From: Ruegeria meonggei | Lineage (GTDB): Bacteria > Pseudomonadota > Alphaproteobacteria > Rhodobacterales > Rhodobacteraceae | Direction of reading: 5' to 3' | Assembly: GCF_900172215.1 (NCBI RefSeq) | Contig: NZ_FWFP01000012.1 | Coordinates: 1-64,000 of the forward strand | Length of the DNA stretch: 64,000 bases | Shown: one piece after another, positions 45,760 to 53,992 of the stretch | Position numbering within the stretch: the first letter of the stretch is position 1 | Layout of the letters: each line of letters opens with the position of its first letter | Program-made: the position numbers and the translations under genes | The notes under the pieces: model-generated | What the model was told of the DNA's origin: nothing | Databases searched by the model: none | Seen by the model: the letters and a program-made list of their open reading frames with translations, nothing else

Positions 45760-45981
45760 TCAGTTGGGGGTTCTGTACCACTTCAGAATAAACACCCGAA
45801 TGGCCGAAGCCAGACCAATTTCGGGATCACGCGCAACATCAATTTCTGCCGCTAACACATTGATTGGAATTTCTTTCGCCTGCGCGATCTCTCGAAAGGC
45901 GAGCCAAAATTCATCCTCAAGCGAGACCGAAGTGCGGTGACCTTTTAGGGTCAGGGATCGTTTGACCGGGCGACTGCTCAT
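45760..45981 (-). CDS. Ribbon-helix-helix domain protein
   Basis: A 73-residue protein with a strand-helix-helix pattern: VKRSLTLKGHRTSVSLEDEFWLAFREIAQ (in parts, about 6-34), then a second helix, matching the RHH_4 type small regulators of alphaproteobacteria. RHH proteins bind DNA as dimers through the antiparallel strand (here RSLTLKGHRTSVSL). It starts in a 4-nt overlap with the DUF4169 gene, so it is the third gene of a fumC operon. Target sites unknown. Confidence 0.8.
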   Translation of the reverse strand: MSSRPVKRSLTLKGHRTSVSLEDEFWLAFREIAQAKEIPINVLAAEIDVARDPEIGLASAIRVFILKWYRTPN

Positions 45982-46154
45982 TCATCCAACTCACGATCAT
46001 CCAAGTCTCGATGAAACTTGTCACGTTCGAATTTACTCTCAATCTTTTCGGATTTGGTCCGTCCGAATTTCACGGCGTTTTGGTCTGCGCGGGCCTTTGA
46101 CTGGGCCCGCGCTTTTTCCTTTCGATACCGGTTCAGGTTGACCGGCTTGCTCAT
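45978..46154 (-). CDS. DUF4169 family protein
   Basis: A 58-residue, very basic and helical protein (starts [20 protein letters not shown], ends in an acidic DDRELDE), too short for usual ORF cut-offs. The N-terminal V-N-L-xx-xR-K-xK-AR pattern and the FGRTKxEK block are those of DUF4169, a small alphaproteobacterial family of unknown function. It overlaps fumC by 4 nt at its start and the RHH gene by 4 nt at its end, so all three are translationally coupled. Confidence 0.8.
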   Translation of the reverse strand: MSKPVNLNRYRKEKARAQSKARADQNAVKFGRTKSEKIESKFERDKFHRDLDDRELDE

Positions 46155-47548
46155 TTGTCCTTGGGGCCGATCATATGTTCGGGGCGAACTACGGCGTCAA
46201 AGGTTTCCTCATCCACAAAGCCCAACGCGATTGCCTCTTCTTTGAGGGTCGTGCCGTTCTTATGCGCCGTCTTGGCGACCTTGGTGGCGTTATCATAGCC
46301 AATGGTCGGCGCCAGCGCAGTCACCAGCATTAGCGATTCTTTCATCAACTTGTCGATCCGCGGTTCGTTGGCCTGAATGCCCAGCAACATACGTTCGGTA
46401 AAGCTGTCGGTGGCGTCACCGAGCAATTGAATGGATTGCAGCAGGTTGTAGGACATCATCGGGTTGTACACGTTCAACTGGAAATGACCCTGCGAGCCTG
46501 CAAACTTGATCGCGGCGTCATTACCCATCACATGGGCGGCGACCTGTGTCAGTGCTTCGGCCTGCGTCGGGTTCACTTTCCCGGGCATGATCGACGATCC
46601 GGGCTCGTTTTCCGGCAGGATCAACTCGCCTAGACCAGAGCGCGGACCAGAACCCAACAGGCGGATATCATTGGCAATTTTATAGCAAGATCCAGCAATG
46701 GTCGCCAAGGCACCAGACAGGAAGACCATGGCGTCATGAGCGGCCAGCGCTTCAAATTTGTTTGGCGCAGTAACGAAGGGCAGGCCGGTGATCTCAGCCA
46801 TGTTGGCCGCGACTGCCTCATCCCATCCGTGATGTGTATTCAGGCCGGTGCCAACAGCAGTGCCGCCTTGTGCCAGCTCATAGATGCCGGGCATCGAGGT
46901 CACAACCCGTTCAATCCCCTGACGGATCTGATGCGCGTAGCCGCCAAATTCCTGTTCCAGTGTCAGCGGGGTGGCGTCCTGCGTATGCGTCCGGCCGATC
47001 TTGATGATGCCTTCGAATTCCTTGGCCTTCTTCTCCAGGGCCGAAGCGAATTTCTCTAACCCCGGCAAAAGAACGTCCCTCACGCTCATTGCGGTGGCAA
47101 TGTGCATGGCGGTGGGAAACGTGTCGTTCGACGATTGCCCCATGTTGCAATGATCGTTGGGGTGCACTGGGTCTTTTGAGCCGATAACACCGCCCAGAAT
47201 CTCAATCGCACGGTTCGCGATGACCTCGTTCGAGTTCATGTTCGACTGGGTGCCCGACCCGGTCTGCCAAACAACCAGCGGAAAGTTGTCGTCGAACTTG
47301 CCATCGATCACCTCACCGGCGGCCTGAATGACTGCGTCCGCGATTTTGCCGTCCAGTTTTCCAATCGCCTTGTTTTCCATGGCGCAGGCTTTTTTGATCA
47401 CGCCCAGCGCCCGCACGATGGCTGTGGGCTGCTTTTCCCAGCCGATCGGAAAGTTCATGATTGAACGCTGAGTCTGGGCGCCCCAGTACTTATCAGCAGG
47501 GACTTCCAACGGGCCAAAGCTGTCGGATTCGGTGCGGGTCTGAGACAT
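46151..47548 (-). CDS. fumC: Fumarate hydratase class II
   Basis: A 465-residue class II fumarase of the TCA cycle, interconverting fumarate and malate without an Fe-S cluster. The signature [11 protein letters not shown] (about 319-329) with the active-site Ser, the [10 protein letters not shown] segment (about 96-105) and the [11 protein letters not shown] segment (about 138-148) are complete. It heads an operon with DUF4169 and an RHH protein. Confidence 0.97.
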   Translation of the reverse strand: MSQTRTESDSFGPLEVPADKYWGAQTQRSIMNFPIGWEKQPTAIVRALGVIKKACAMENKAIGKLDGKIADAVIQAAGEVIDGKFDDNFPLVVWQTGSGTQSNMNSNEVIANRAIEILGGVIGSKDPVHPNDHCNMGQSSNDTFPTAMHIATAMSVRDVLLPGLEKFASALEKKAKEFEGIIKIGRTHTQDATPLTLEQEFGGYAHQIRQGIERVVTSMPGIYELAQGGTAVGTGLNTHHGWDEAVAANMAEITGLPFVTAPNKFEALAAHDAMVFLSGALATIAGSCYKIANDIRLLGSGPRSGLGELILPENEPGSSIMPGKVNPTQAEALTQVAAHVMGNDAAIKFAGSQGHFQLNVYNPMMSYNLLQSIQLLGDATDSFTERMLLGIQANEPRIDKLMKESLMLVTALAPTIGYDNATKVAKTAHKNGTTLKEEAIALGFVDEETFDAVVRPEHMIGPKDK

Positions 47549-47756
47549 CGGTCACTCCGTCTTGTATGCAGTCGTATGCCGTGTACCCGTGACAGTGTCA
47601 TCGTGCAATCGGCCAGTTGCGCACACCATAAACGTATGGCCTGCAAAGGTATAGAAGCGGGGGGTGCGTCATTTTTCTTTTGAAAGGCGGTCACAGCGGC
47701 ATTGTGCGCAGGGATGGCTGGGTTACAATCAATGCATCACCACATTGGAGGTTGAG

Positions 47757-48320
47757 GTGGGTATTATTGATAGGACCCGTCCCCTGAAGATCATCGCATT
47801 TTCACTCGGGATTTTATTTTGGACCGCTTTGTCAACCGTTCAAGCCTTTGCGGCAGACATTTCGGCTTTTGTCGGCGATTATGTCGGGTCCGCAACCGTG
47901 GTGGACGGTGACGGAACCGAAACCCCACGCGATATGAGCGTGTCGATCCACGAAAACAGGCAGGGCTTTAACGTCAGCTGGAAAACGACGACCTACAAGT
48001 TGGACGGACGTGTCAAGGATCAAAAATTCTCGATTGATTTCAACCCGTCCGACCGGTCCGACGTTTATTCAGCAGCAATGAAGCGCAACGTGTTCGGGCA
48101 TGAGGTGCCGCTGGATCCGATGCAGGGTGAGCCATTTGTCTGGGGTCGTATCGAAGGTGATACGCTGACCGTGTTTTCCCTTTTTATCGGTGAGACAGGC
48201 GATTATGAGCTGCAGCAGTTTGACCGCACACTGGCCGACGGCGGACTGAACCTGTCCTTCTCAAGGTTTCGAAACGGGATAAAATCCCGCTCCGTTGAGA
48301 CGTTTCTGAAAAAGAAATAG
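47757..48320 (+). CDS. Secreted hypothetical protein
   Basis: A 187-residue protein with a signal peptide (about 1-32, cleavage near AFA-ADIS). A beta-rich domain follows that begins FVGDYVGSATVVDGDGTETPRD and looks like a small lipocalin- or avidin-like barrel, though I do not recognise the family. I chose the GTG at 47757 because GGAGG lies 5 nt upstream and the signal peptide then has a normal length; an earlier ATG-type frame start at 47664 overlaps the fumC promoter side. Confidence 0.65.
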   Translation: MGIIDRTRPLKIIAFSLGILFWTALSTVQAFAADISAFVGDYVGSATVVDGDGTETPRDMSVSIHENRQGFNVSWKTTTYKLDGRVKDQKFSIDFNPSDRSDVYSAAMKRNVFGHEVPLDPMQGEPFVWGRIEGDTLTVFSLFIGETGDYELQQFDRTLADGGLNLSFSRFRNGIKSRSVETFLKKK

Positions 48321-48336
48321 AGGCCGCTGTACGGCG

Positions 48337-48795
48337 TTACTTCCGGAAACTGTCCAGAGACACCACATCGGCGTCCTGGTGGTCTTCTTCCTCTTCGACC
48401 TCAATCGAATCTTCAACATAGGCTTCGCTCTCGTCTTCATCTTCGGGGCTTTCAAAGCGCAAGCCGAATTCGACGGATGGGTCCACGAAGGTCTTGATTG
48501 ATCCGTACGGAATATAAAGCGTCTCGGGTGCGTCACCGAAGTTCAGCGTGATGCCGAAACCGTCATCTCCGACTTCGAGATTCTCGAACCAGTGCTGCAT
48601 GACAACGGTCATTTCTTCAGGATACCGCTCGCGCAGCCAATCGGCGAGCTCAACACCATCCTGACGTGTATCAAAGGTAATGAAGAAATGATGCGCGCCC
48701 GGCAGGCCGTTTTCAGAAACGTCGGTCAAAACGGTTTTGATCAGCCCGCGCATCGCGGTGTGCATCAGGTTTCCATAATCGATGTCTTGCGACAT
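48337..48795 (-). CDS. sspB: SspB-type ClpXP adaptor
   Basis: A 152-residue SspB-family protein of the alphaproteobacterial type: a folded N-terminal substrate-binding domain (about 1-110, with GLPGAHHFFITFDT and LYIPYGSIKTFVDPS) and an acidic linker (EEEEDHQDADVV) ending in a short VVSLDSFRK tail, where the ClpX-binding motif is expected. SspB delivers ssrA-tagged proteins to ClpXP, and the tmRNA gene that adds the tag is only 3 kb away. Confidence 0.88.
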   Translation of the reverse strand: MSQDIDYGNLMHTAMRGLIKTVLTDVSENGLPGAHHFFITFDTRQDGVELADWLRERYPEEMTVVMQHWFENLEVGDDGFGITLNFGDAPETLYIPYGSIKTFVDPSVEFGLRFESPEDEDESEAYVEDSIEVEEEEDHQDADVVSLDSFRK

Positions 48796-48871
48796 GTGTA
48801 ATCCTCAAAAGTGGTTAACCTCAGAATAGAGGTTTTCATCGGAAACGAAAGACCGGGTATCAGGTGATTGT

Positions 48872-50125
48872 TCAAAGGAAATGAAATCCCATTCCAATCG
48901 CAGCAACAACGGTCAGAGTTGTTGCCATTCCAAATTTAAACTTAAAAATCAATAGGCCAGCGATCACCGTCAGGATCAAAGCCCTCAGGTCCAGGCTTGT
49001 AAGCTCCGGCCACGGTAGGGTCACTGGCCCCCAGGACTGGTTGGGAACTTCTGCGAAAAGAACGTTCAAACCAAACCAAACGGACAGGTTAAGAATCACA
49101 CCTACGACAGCGGCGGTGATCCCGTGCAATGCCGCAGACAAACGAGGGCGCGCCGCCAATTGATCCAGGTAAGGGGCCGCCAGAAATATCCAAAGGAAAC
49201 AAGGGACAAAGGTTGCCCATATTGCGACCATACCAGCAGCTATCGCAAGCGTTGCCCCACCCGATATCTGACCCGTCAGCATGGCGACAAATTGGGTTAC
49301 CAGAATCAAGGGGCCGGGCGTGGTCTCGGCCAGACCCAACGCGTCTATCATCTGATCGGTACTGATCCACTGGTGTTTGTCCACGACAGTCTGGGTCATA
49401 TAGGCCAGCACGGCATAAGCGCCGCCAAAGGTCACAACTGCCAAACGGGCAAAGAACCATCCCAAATCACTGAGCAGTTTCTGCCCCGATAGGTTGAGCG
49501 CAAGCAGTGGCCCAAGCCACAACATCAACCACAGGGCACCCATTCGGATCATGCCCGTCACCTTGGGAGCCTGGGGGATGTCTGAGGTCTGAGGCTGTCC
49601 CTGAAACGTGACAAATCCCCATATTGCCGCGACCATAATAATCAGCGGGAACGGTAGGTTCAGCGCAAAGATGGCCAGGAATCCCAGCCCGGCAATCGCC
49701 TTGTGCTGCGTATCTGTAAGCGCCTTGCGCGACAGGTTTCTAAGTGCCTGCAGCACGATGACAATGACCGTTGCCTTCACCCCCAGAAACCCGGCTTGAA
49801 CCAAGGGCAGGTTACCAAACGCCGCATAAAGACCGACAAGGGCTGCGATGATAAAGGCACCGGGCAGGACAAACAGGGCACCGGCGATCAAGCCACCGGT
49901 GACGCCGCGCAGTCGCCAACCTGCATAGGTGGCCAATTGCATAGCTTCGGGGCCGGGTAACAGCATGCATAGCGACAGCGCCCGCAAATATGTCTGTTCG
50001 TCCAGCCAGGGGCGTTTTTCTACCAGTTCCTGATGCATCAATGAGATTTGGGCGGCGGGGCCTCCGAAGGAAAGCAGGCCAATACGCCCAAACACACGGA
50101 CCAATTCTGAACGTGTCGGTGTCAT
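48872..50125 (-). CDS. chrA: Chromate efflux transporter ChrA
   Basis: A 417-residue CHR-family transporter with two homologous halves. Each begins with the FGRIGLLSFGGPAAQIS-type motif (residues 10-26) or its partner FARLAVVTFGGAYAVLAYM (about 224-242), and there are about ten TM helices. ChrA exports chromate across the inner membrane. It starts in a 4-nt overlap with the upstream chrB-like gene, giving a two-gene resistance operon. Confidence 0.93.
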   Translation of the reverse strand: MTPTRSELVRVFGRIGLLSFGGPAAQISLMHQELVEKRPWLDEQTYLRALSLCMLLPGPEAMQLATYAGWRLRGVTGGLIAGALFVLPGAFIIAALVGLYAAFGNLPLVQAGFLGVKATVIVIVLQALRNLSRKALTDTQHKAIAGLGFLAIFALNLPFPLIIMVAAIWGFVTFQGQPQTSDIPQAPKVTGMIRMGALWLMLWLGPLLALNLSGQKLLSDLGWFFARLAVVTFGGAYAVLAYMTQTVVDKHQWISTDQMIDALGLAETTPGPLILVTQFVAMLTGQISGGATLAIAAGMVAIWATFVPCFLWIFLAAPYLDQLAARPRLSAALHGITAAVVGVILNLSVWFGLNVLFAEVPNQSWGPVTLPWPELTSLDLRALILTVIAGLLIFKFKFGMATTLTVVAAIGMGFHFL

Positions 50126-50937
50126 GCCTTGCGATCCGTCGGCCAGTCATGCCCTTCCTCGGACCCGTCCCGTGCCCAACGGTAAAGCGCATCATAAAGG
50201 TGCAGCCCTGCCGCAAGGTTTTGGTGGTCGTCGCGGTATTGCCGGGACAAGCCTACCGACACGGCCAGCAGCCCTGCCGCCTCGGGCGCAAGGTTGTGGC
50301 GGTTGGTATCTGCCGCCCGAACAACCGTGGCGAGACGGTCCAGGGCTGGGGTGTGCAATGCGAACTCATCAAGCATGGTGTCGAAGGTGCAGTGGTCCTC
50401 TCGGTGGGTCCAAAACGTGTTTTCGATATCAAACGGCGTGGCGCCAAAAACCTCGGCAACCGAGGTGACTTCGGATGGGGCCACAAACAGGAAACGCGCC
50501 GTGGGATCGACAAAGCGGCGGATCAGCCAGGGGCAGGCAATACGATCGATTTTGGGGCGATGACGCGTGACCCAGAGTGTCGTGCCCTCAACGCGTTCGG
50601 GCAAAGCGTTGGCGGGGACACGCGGCGCATCTGTTATGGCACGCCAACCGTACATGCCACCCTCCAGATACTCGGCGTTACATCCTTCGCTGCGCAGCCA
50701 TGAGACCAAGCCCTGACTGAGCTTTTTGCCTTTTTGGCAAACGATAACGGCCGAACGGTCGCCGATCAGACCGACAAGGCCCTGAAAGTCCTGCGCTGCA
50801 TGGCGCCTGGATCCAGGGATCAGATAGGGATCAGCTTCAAAGTCGGGGTCCAGACATATGTCGATCAAAACCGGTGCCTGAGGCGTTCCGATCAGTCGCA
50901 ACAACTGCTTTGGGGTAATTGAGTTTGGCGCGGGCAT
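50122..50937 (-). CDS. ChrB-domain chromate resistance protein with rhodanese domain
   Basis: A 271-residue fusion: a rhodanese-like domain (about 8-105, with active-site Cys in VIVCQKGKK and the GGMYGW end) and a ChrB C-terminal domain (about 115-265, with WVTRHRPKIDRIACPWLIRRF and FWTHREDHCTFD). ChrB proteins sense chromate or support resistance; the rhodanese part could link it to sulfur or sulfate supply, since chromate enters as a sulfate analogue. It lacks the ChrB N-terminal DNA-binding region, so it is probably not a classical repressor. Coupled to chrA by ATGA. Confidence 0.85.
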   Translation of the reverse strand: MPAPNSITPKQLLRLIGTPQAPVLIDICLDPDFEADPYLIPGSRRHAAQDFQGLVGLIGDRSAVIVCQKGKKLSQGLVSWLRSEGCNAEYLEGGMYGWRAITDAPRVPANALPERVEGTTLWVTRHRPKIDRIACPWLIRRFVDPTARFLFVAPSEVTSVAEVFGATPFDIENTFWTHREDHCTFDTMLDEFALHTPALDRLATVVRAADTNRHNLAPEAAGLLAVSVGLSRQYRDDHQNLAAGLHLYDALYRWARDGSEEGHDWPTDRKA

Positions 50938-51067
50938 AGCATGTCTCCTGGTTTAGGCGGATACATGCGAAACTTGGGCTGACGCCTCACGGGGCGTTCG
51001 CAATCTTACCCCATGGCCATTGCTTACGTGCAAGCGCCATGAGGGTCAAGATTACGTGGGCATTACA

Positions 51068-51499
51068 TCAGGCCCATTCCAGCCTTTGACCTGTCATGCA
51101 AACGGGCAGAGTGTCTTCAGGAAACTGGCCAAGTTGTTCGAACAAAGAGATGAAGTCGAACTGGTTATATGCCTCGACCATGCGCCCATCACGTACACGG
51201 GCAATAACGCTGCCAGCGGCCTGCAATGGGGCGCCGTTGTCCGCACGGGTCGTTTTCACCTTGATAATGGCAGACACCCAATCGTCCTGTTCAATAACCT
51301 TGGGCAGTTCCACATGAATCTCTCCAAGGACATGCCGAAACGCCATGACAAGATCGCGGAATTCATCGGCGCCAACCTGCATTTCCGGGATTATTCCTTC
51401 GGCCATCGTGTCTGGCGCAAAATACTGGTCGATTGCGTCGGTATCTCCCTTTTCCCAGACCTCGGCATACCAGTCCCTGAGTAAATCCGCGTGTGCCAT
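51068..51499 (-). CDS. NTF2-like (SnoaL-type) protein
   Basis: A 143-residue single-domain protein of the NTF2/SnoaL fold: LLRDWYAEVWEKGDTDAIDQYFAPD helix-strand start, GADEFRDLVMAFRHVLG helix, and the curved sheet with WVSAIIKVKTTRAD and GRMVEAYNQFDFISLFEQLG. Such proteins are ester cyclases, isomerases or ligand-binding proteins; no function can be assigned. The start at 51499 has AAGGAG 7 nt upstream. Confidence 0.75.
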   Translation of the reverse strand: MAHADLLRDWYAEVWEKGDTDAIDQYFAPDTMAEGIIPEMQVGADEFRDLVMAFRHVLGEIHVELPKVIEQDDWVSAIIKVKTTRADNGAPLQAAGSVIARVRDGRMVEAYNQFDFISLFEQLGQFPEDTLPVCMTGQRLEWA

Positions 51500-51597
51500 C
51501 CCAGCTCTCCTTTTCCTGTCGCCGTCAGCATGAGACGAAAGAATGAAAAAACTCTGAACGTGAACAAGACGTTGGGAATACAGCAAACATTTGGGTG

Positions 51598-51932
51598 GAA
51601 ATGCAGGTTTCTGTTGCCAGGTACCTGCGAACCCCGCCTTACGCGGCTAGGCGCAAGGGCTTAAGTTTCGGTCTTGCTACTGCTTACGCAGCAACTGCAA
51701 CCGGAGCACGATTGTCATTTGCAATTGTACTTTTTGGGCCGGTACGGTGGCACCCCGCCGAAACAAAGCTAACCCCTTTAGACGTTCGTCGATCCTATTT
51801 CGGCCCCCCGATTCTGACGAAATCCTCAAATGAAGGATACCTCCAGAAGGTATATGGTGGAGCCGCCGGGTACCGCCCCCGGGTCCGATCCGCTTATTAC
51901 GAGCGCGTTTATGTCCATAGTCCCGAAGGACA
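51598..51932 (-). ncRNA. ssrA: Two-piece (permuted) tmRNA
   Basis: A circularly permuted alphaproteobacterial tmRNA on the minus strand. The acceptor piece comes first (about 51932-51855) and ends in an encoded ACCA after CGGCTCC. A 47-nt spacer follows (51854-51808), which is cut out. The coding piece begins GGGGCCG at 51807, which pairs with CGGCTCC to make the 7-bp acceptor stem, and continues with the family motif AGGATCGACG. The tag frame is 51722-51684 and reads ANDNRAPVAVAA then TAA. The 3' end near 51600 is approximate. tmRNA rescues stalled ribosomes and tags the products for ClpXP; an SspB adaptor gene is nearby. Confidence 0.93.
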
Positions 51933-51937
51933 TACCC

Positions 51938-51966
51938 TATATAGGTGAGCATGAAGCTGGATGCAA
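51938..51966 (-). promoter_or_regulatory. Sigma-70 type promoter of ssrA
   Basis: On the minus strand TTGCAT (51966-51961), a 17-nt spacer, and TATATA (51943-51938), placing the start of transcription near 51931, at the first bases of the acceptor piece. Match to consensus is good at both elements and spacing is ideal. Confidence 0.75.
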
Positions 51967-52006
51967 ACCGGGAATTTCTCACCCCGGTCGGTTATAAAAC
52001 AATATC

Positions 52007-52369
52007 TTACGCAGATTTGTTGATGTTCGCCAAAATCAACCACAGAGCAAGAACCAGTTCGATTCCACCAAATATCAGCGCCTTGGCCAAAGGTGGGTTG
52101 TCCAAAACAACCGACACAAACCGGCCAAGGGCGGCGCCTGCGTAAACCACGCCCAGCATTGCATAGGCCATGGGGTTGTTCAGCCACAAAACGGCCACCC
52201 CGGTGACTACGAACAACCCGCCGACTGACGCACGCATCTCACTTAGGCCCATATTGCTGGTGGTTGGGGCCAGATCCAATGAGGTGGCCGTCCAGGCTGG
52301 GGCCAGAAATCCGAACAGACCAAAGACGATGGTCAGGATGGCAGCAGCTATGTTCAGGGCAGTGATCAT
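52007..52369 (-). CDS. DUF4345 family membrane protein
   Basis: A 120-residue, four-TM protein (helices about 3-22, 42-62, 67-87, 98-118) of the DUF4345 family, function unknown. It begins 11 nt after the GntR stop codon and is probably cotranscribed with it. I chose the ATG at 52369 (GAGGTG upstream); the longer frame from 52441 would run into the GntR gene. Confidence 0.75.
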   Translation of the reverse strand: MITALNIAAAILTIVFGLFGFLAPAWTATSLDLAPTTSNMGLSEMRASVGGLFVVTGVAVLWLNNPMAYAMLGVVYAGAALGRFVSVVLDNPPLAKALIFGGIELVLALWLILANINKSA

Positions 52370-52379
52370 CGACACCTCA

Positions 52380-53111
52380 TCACGCGGGTTTGCGTCGCTG
52401 TTGGGCGACATCCTGCGCCAGTTTACGCGTGTAGTTTTCAAGCTTTACAAGTGTTGCGTCCACTCTGTCACCGTCACGGTTTTCCAGCGCATCCGCGATT
52501 TGGGTATGCAGAACGATGATTTCTTCGCGGGACCGGGCGGTGAAAGTGATCATGTTCATCAAGGGCTGCATCGCCTCAACTGCACCGGCGAGTTGATAAG
52601 ACAGAACCGGGTTGCCCGCACCGTCGACAAGCGCGCGATGGAAGGCGACGTCCGAAGCGCAGAAAGCCTCATCCGTCAGGCCAGGCTGGGCTTGGCGAAA
52701 AATCTCGGCGCGCATGGTGGCCAGTTGATCGGCGGTCCGGCGGTGGGCCGACAGCGGTGCGCAGGCCCGTTCCAACGCATAGCGCGCCTCGCACGCGGTA
52801 TCGAAGCTGACCGCATTCATCGACAAAAGCAGCGTCGAGGTGGTGATCTGCTGGGTATAGGCATCTTCAAACCCCAGCCGATTGACAAATGCACCGCCCG
52901 TCGCGCCCCGTTGCGTGCGTATAAGCGATTGTGCAGCAAGGCGTTTCAGCGCTTCGCGCACGGTGGGCCGGGAAACGTTGAACTGATCAGACAGTTCCGC
53001 CTCGGACGGCAATCTCTCATCCACGATCAATTTGCCCGAGACGATTGCATCCCGAATGGCCTGAGCGATTTGGGCTGATAAATCCGCAGGTTTCTGGGGG
53101 TCGATTTTCAT
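52380..53111 (-). CDS. GntR family (FCD) transcriptional regulator
   Basis: A 243-residue regulator: winged HTH (about 10-75, with the GntR pattern LPSEAELSDQFNVSRPTVREAL) and an all-helical FCD effector domain (about 95-235, with FHRALVDGAGNP and the late His in EIIVLHTQIADAL). It is divergent from DUF2182-DUF1326-DinB-dmdA, so it probably controls that operon, and GntR regulators near dmdA are known in roseobacters as far as I recall. The start at 53111 is preferred over 53138 because the latter lies next to the operator repeats and lacks a ribosome binding site. Confidence 0.88.
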   Translation of the reverse strand: MKIDPQKPADLSAQIAQAIRDAIVSGKLIVDERLPSEAELSDQFNVSRPTVREALKRLAAQSLIRTQRGATGGAFVNRLGFEDAYTQQITTSTLLLSMNAVSFDTACEARYALERACAPLSAHRRTADQLATMRAEIFRQAQPGLTDEAFCASDVAFHRALVDGAGNPVLSYQLAGAVEAMQPLMNMITFTARSREEIIVLHTQIADALENRDGDRVDATLVKLENYTRKLAQDVAQQRRKPA

Positions 53112-53136
53112 TTTCCGGGAGCCGTAGGTAATTTTC

Positions 53137-53166
53137 ATTTGTCTGACATTTAAAAGTCTGACATTT
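53137..53166 (+). promoter_or_regulatory. Tandem GntR-type operator sites
   Basis: GTCTGACATTT occurs twice in direct repeat, at 53141-53151 and 53156-53166, with a 15-nt period. The first is part of TTGTCTGACAT (53139-53149), close to the TTGTC-N-GACAA form of FCD-family GntR operators. It lies in the gap between the divergent GntR and DUF2182 genes. Confidence 0.6.
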
Positions 53167-53196
53167 GAATTGCAAGAACTGAGTCGGGAGGAAGAA

Positions 53197-53988
53197 GTGA
53201 GTCGCACAGTTCTCCGCAACGGATTCTGGTTGGGATTCTACGCCCTGATCCTGTGGTCGTGGTGGATGATGTTCACCATGAGCCGCGATATGGATCTGGA
53301 CTGGGTCGGCCGCCCCGGTCCGATGGGCGAGGCCATGCGCGCCATGGACCCCCGCATGGACATGTACATGCCGATGGCTGAGTTTGGCCCGTTGTTCTGG
53401 ATGTGGGCGATCATGATGGCGGCCATGATGTTGCCTACTCTGGTGCCAACCCTGCGCAGCTATGATGACCTGATCCGCAGCGCCAATGGCACGCGGGCAG
53501 GGTGGATCGGCGTTCTGACCGGGTATTTCATCGTGTGGGTAGGCTTCGCAGCGCTGATTACAGGTGTGCAACTGATCCTGCTTTTTGGCGGCGTTGTGGA
53601 TATGCTGGGTATTGCCAAATCAACCTACCTGTCGGGCGGTCTGTTGATTATCGTCGGCGCATTCCAGTTCACCCGCGTTAAAGAAGTGTGTCACGGCGTC
53701 TGTCATTCACCCATGTCCTATTTTCTGGGCCATTGGAAAACCGGTTTCGCAGGCGGGCTGCGGATGGGCCTTGGGCTTGGCACCTTCTGTGTCGGCTGCT
53801 GCTGGGGGTTCATGGCTCTTGGCTTTGTCGGCGGTGTCATGAGCCTGTTGTGGATGGGCGCAGCGACCTTTTTCATGGTGTTGGAAAAACTACCCCAGAT
53901 CGGGCACGCTATCACGCGCCCGCTGGGATTTGCATTGATCGCAGGCGGGCTTTTTTTGCTCGTCTACCCCTTAGCTTTCGGAGGATAA
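53197..53988 (+). CDS. DUF2182 membrane protein, Met/Cys-rich
   Basis: A 263-residue protein with about seven TM helices, of the DUF2182 family (described as predicted metal-binding membrane proteins). It is very rich in methionine (MDPRMDMYMPMAEFG and MWAIMMAAMMLP, about 51-85) and has two cysteine clusters, EVCHGVCHSPM (about 168-178) and FCVGCCWGFM (about 199-208). These look like soft-metal ligands, perhaps copper, but no function is proven. The GTG at 53197 has GGGAGGA about 5 nt upstream; an earlier TTG at 53170 has none. First gene of the operon leading to dmdA. Confidence 0.85.
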   Translation: MSRTVLRNGFWLGFYALILWSWWMMFTMSRDMDLDWVGRPGPMGEAMRAMDPRMDMYMPMAEFGPLFWMWAIMMAAMMLPTLVPTLRSYDDLIRSANGTRAGWIGVLTGYFIVWVGFAALITGVQLILLFGGVVDMLGIAKSTYLSGGLLIIVGAFQFTRVKEVCHGVCHSPMSYFLGHWKTGFAGGLRMGLGLGTFCVGCCWGFMALGFVGGVMSLLWMGAATFFMVLEKLPQIGHAITRPLGFALIAGGLFLLVYPLAFGG

Positions 53989-53992
53989 GCTT

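Noticed and set aside
51595-51948. 117-codon open frame on the plus strand
   Set aside because: It is the strand opposite to ssrA; the sequence is fully explained by the tmRNA acceptor stem, tag frame and promoter.
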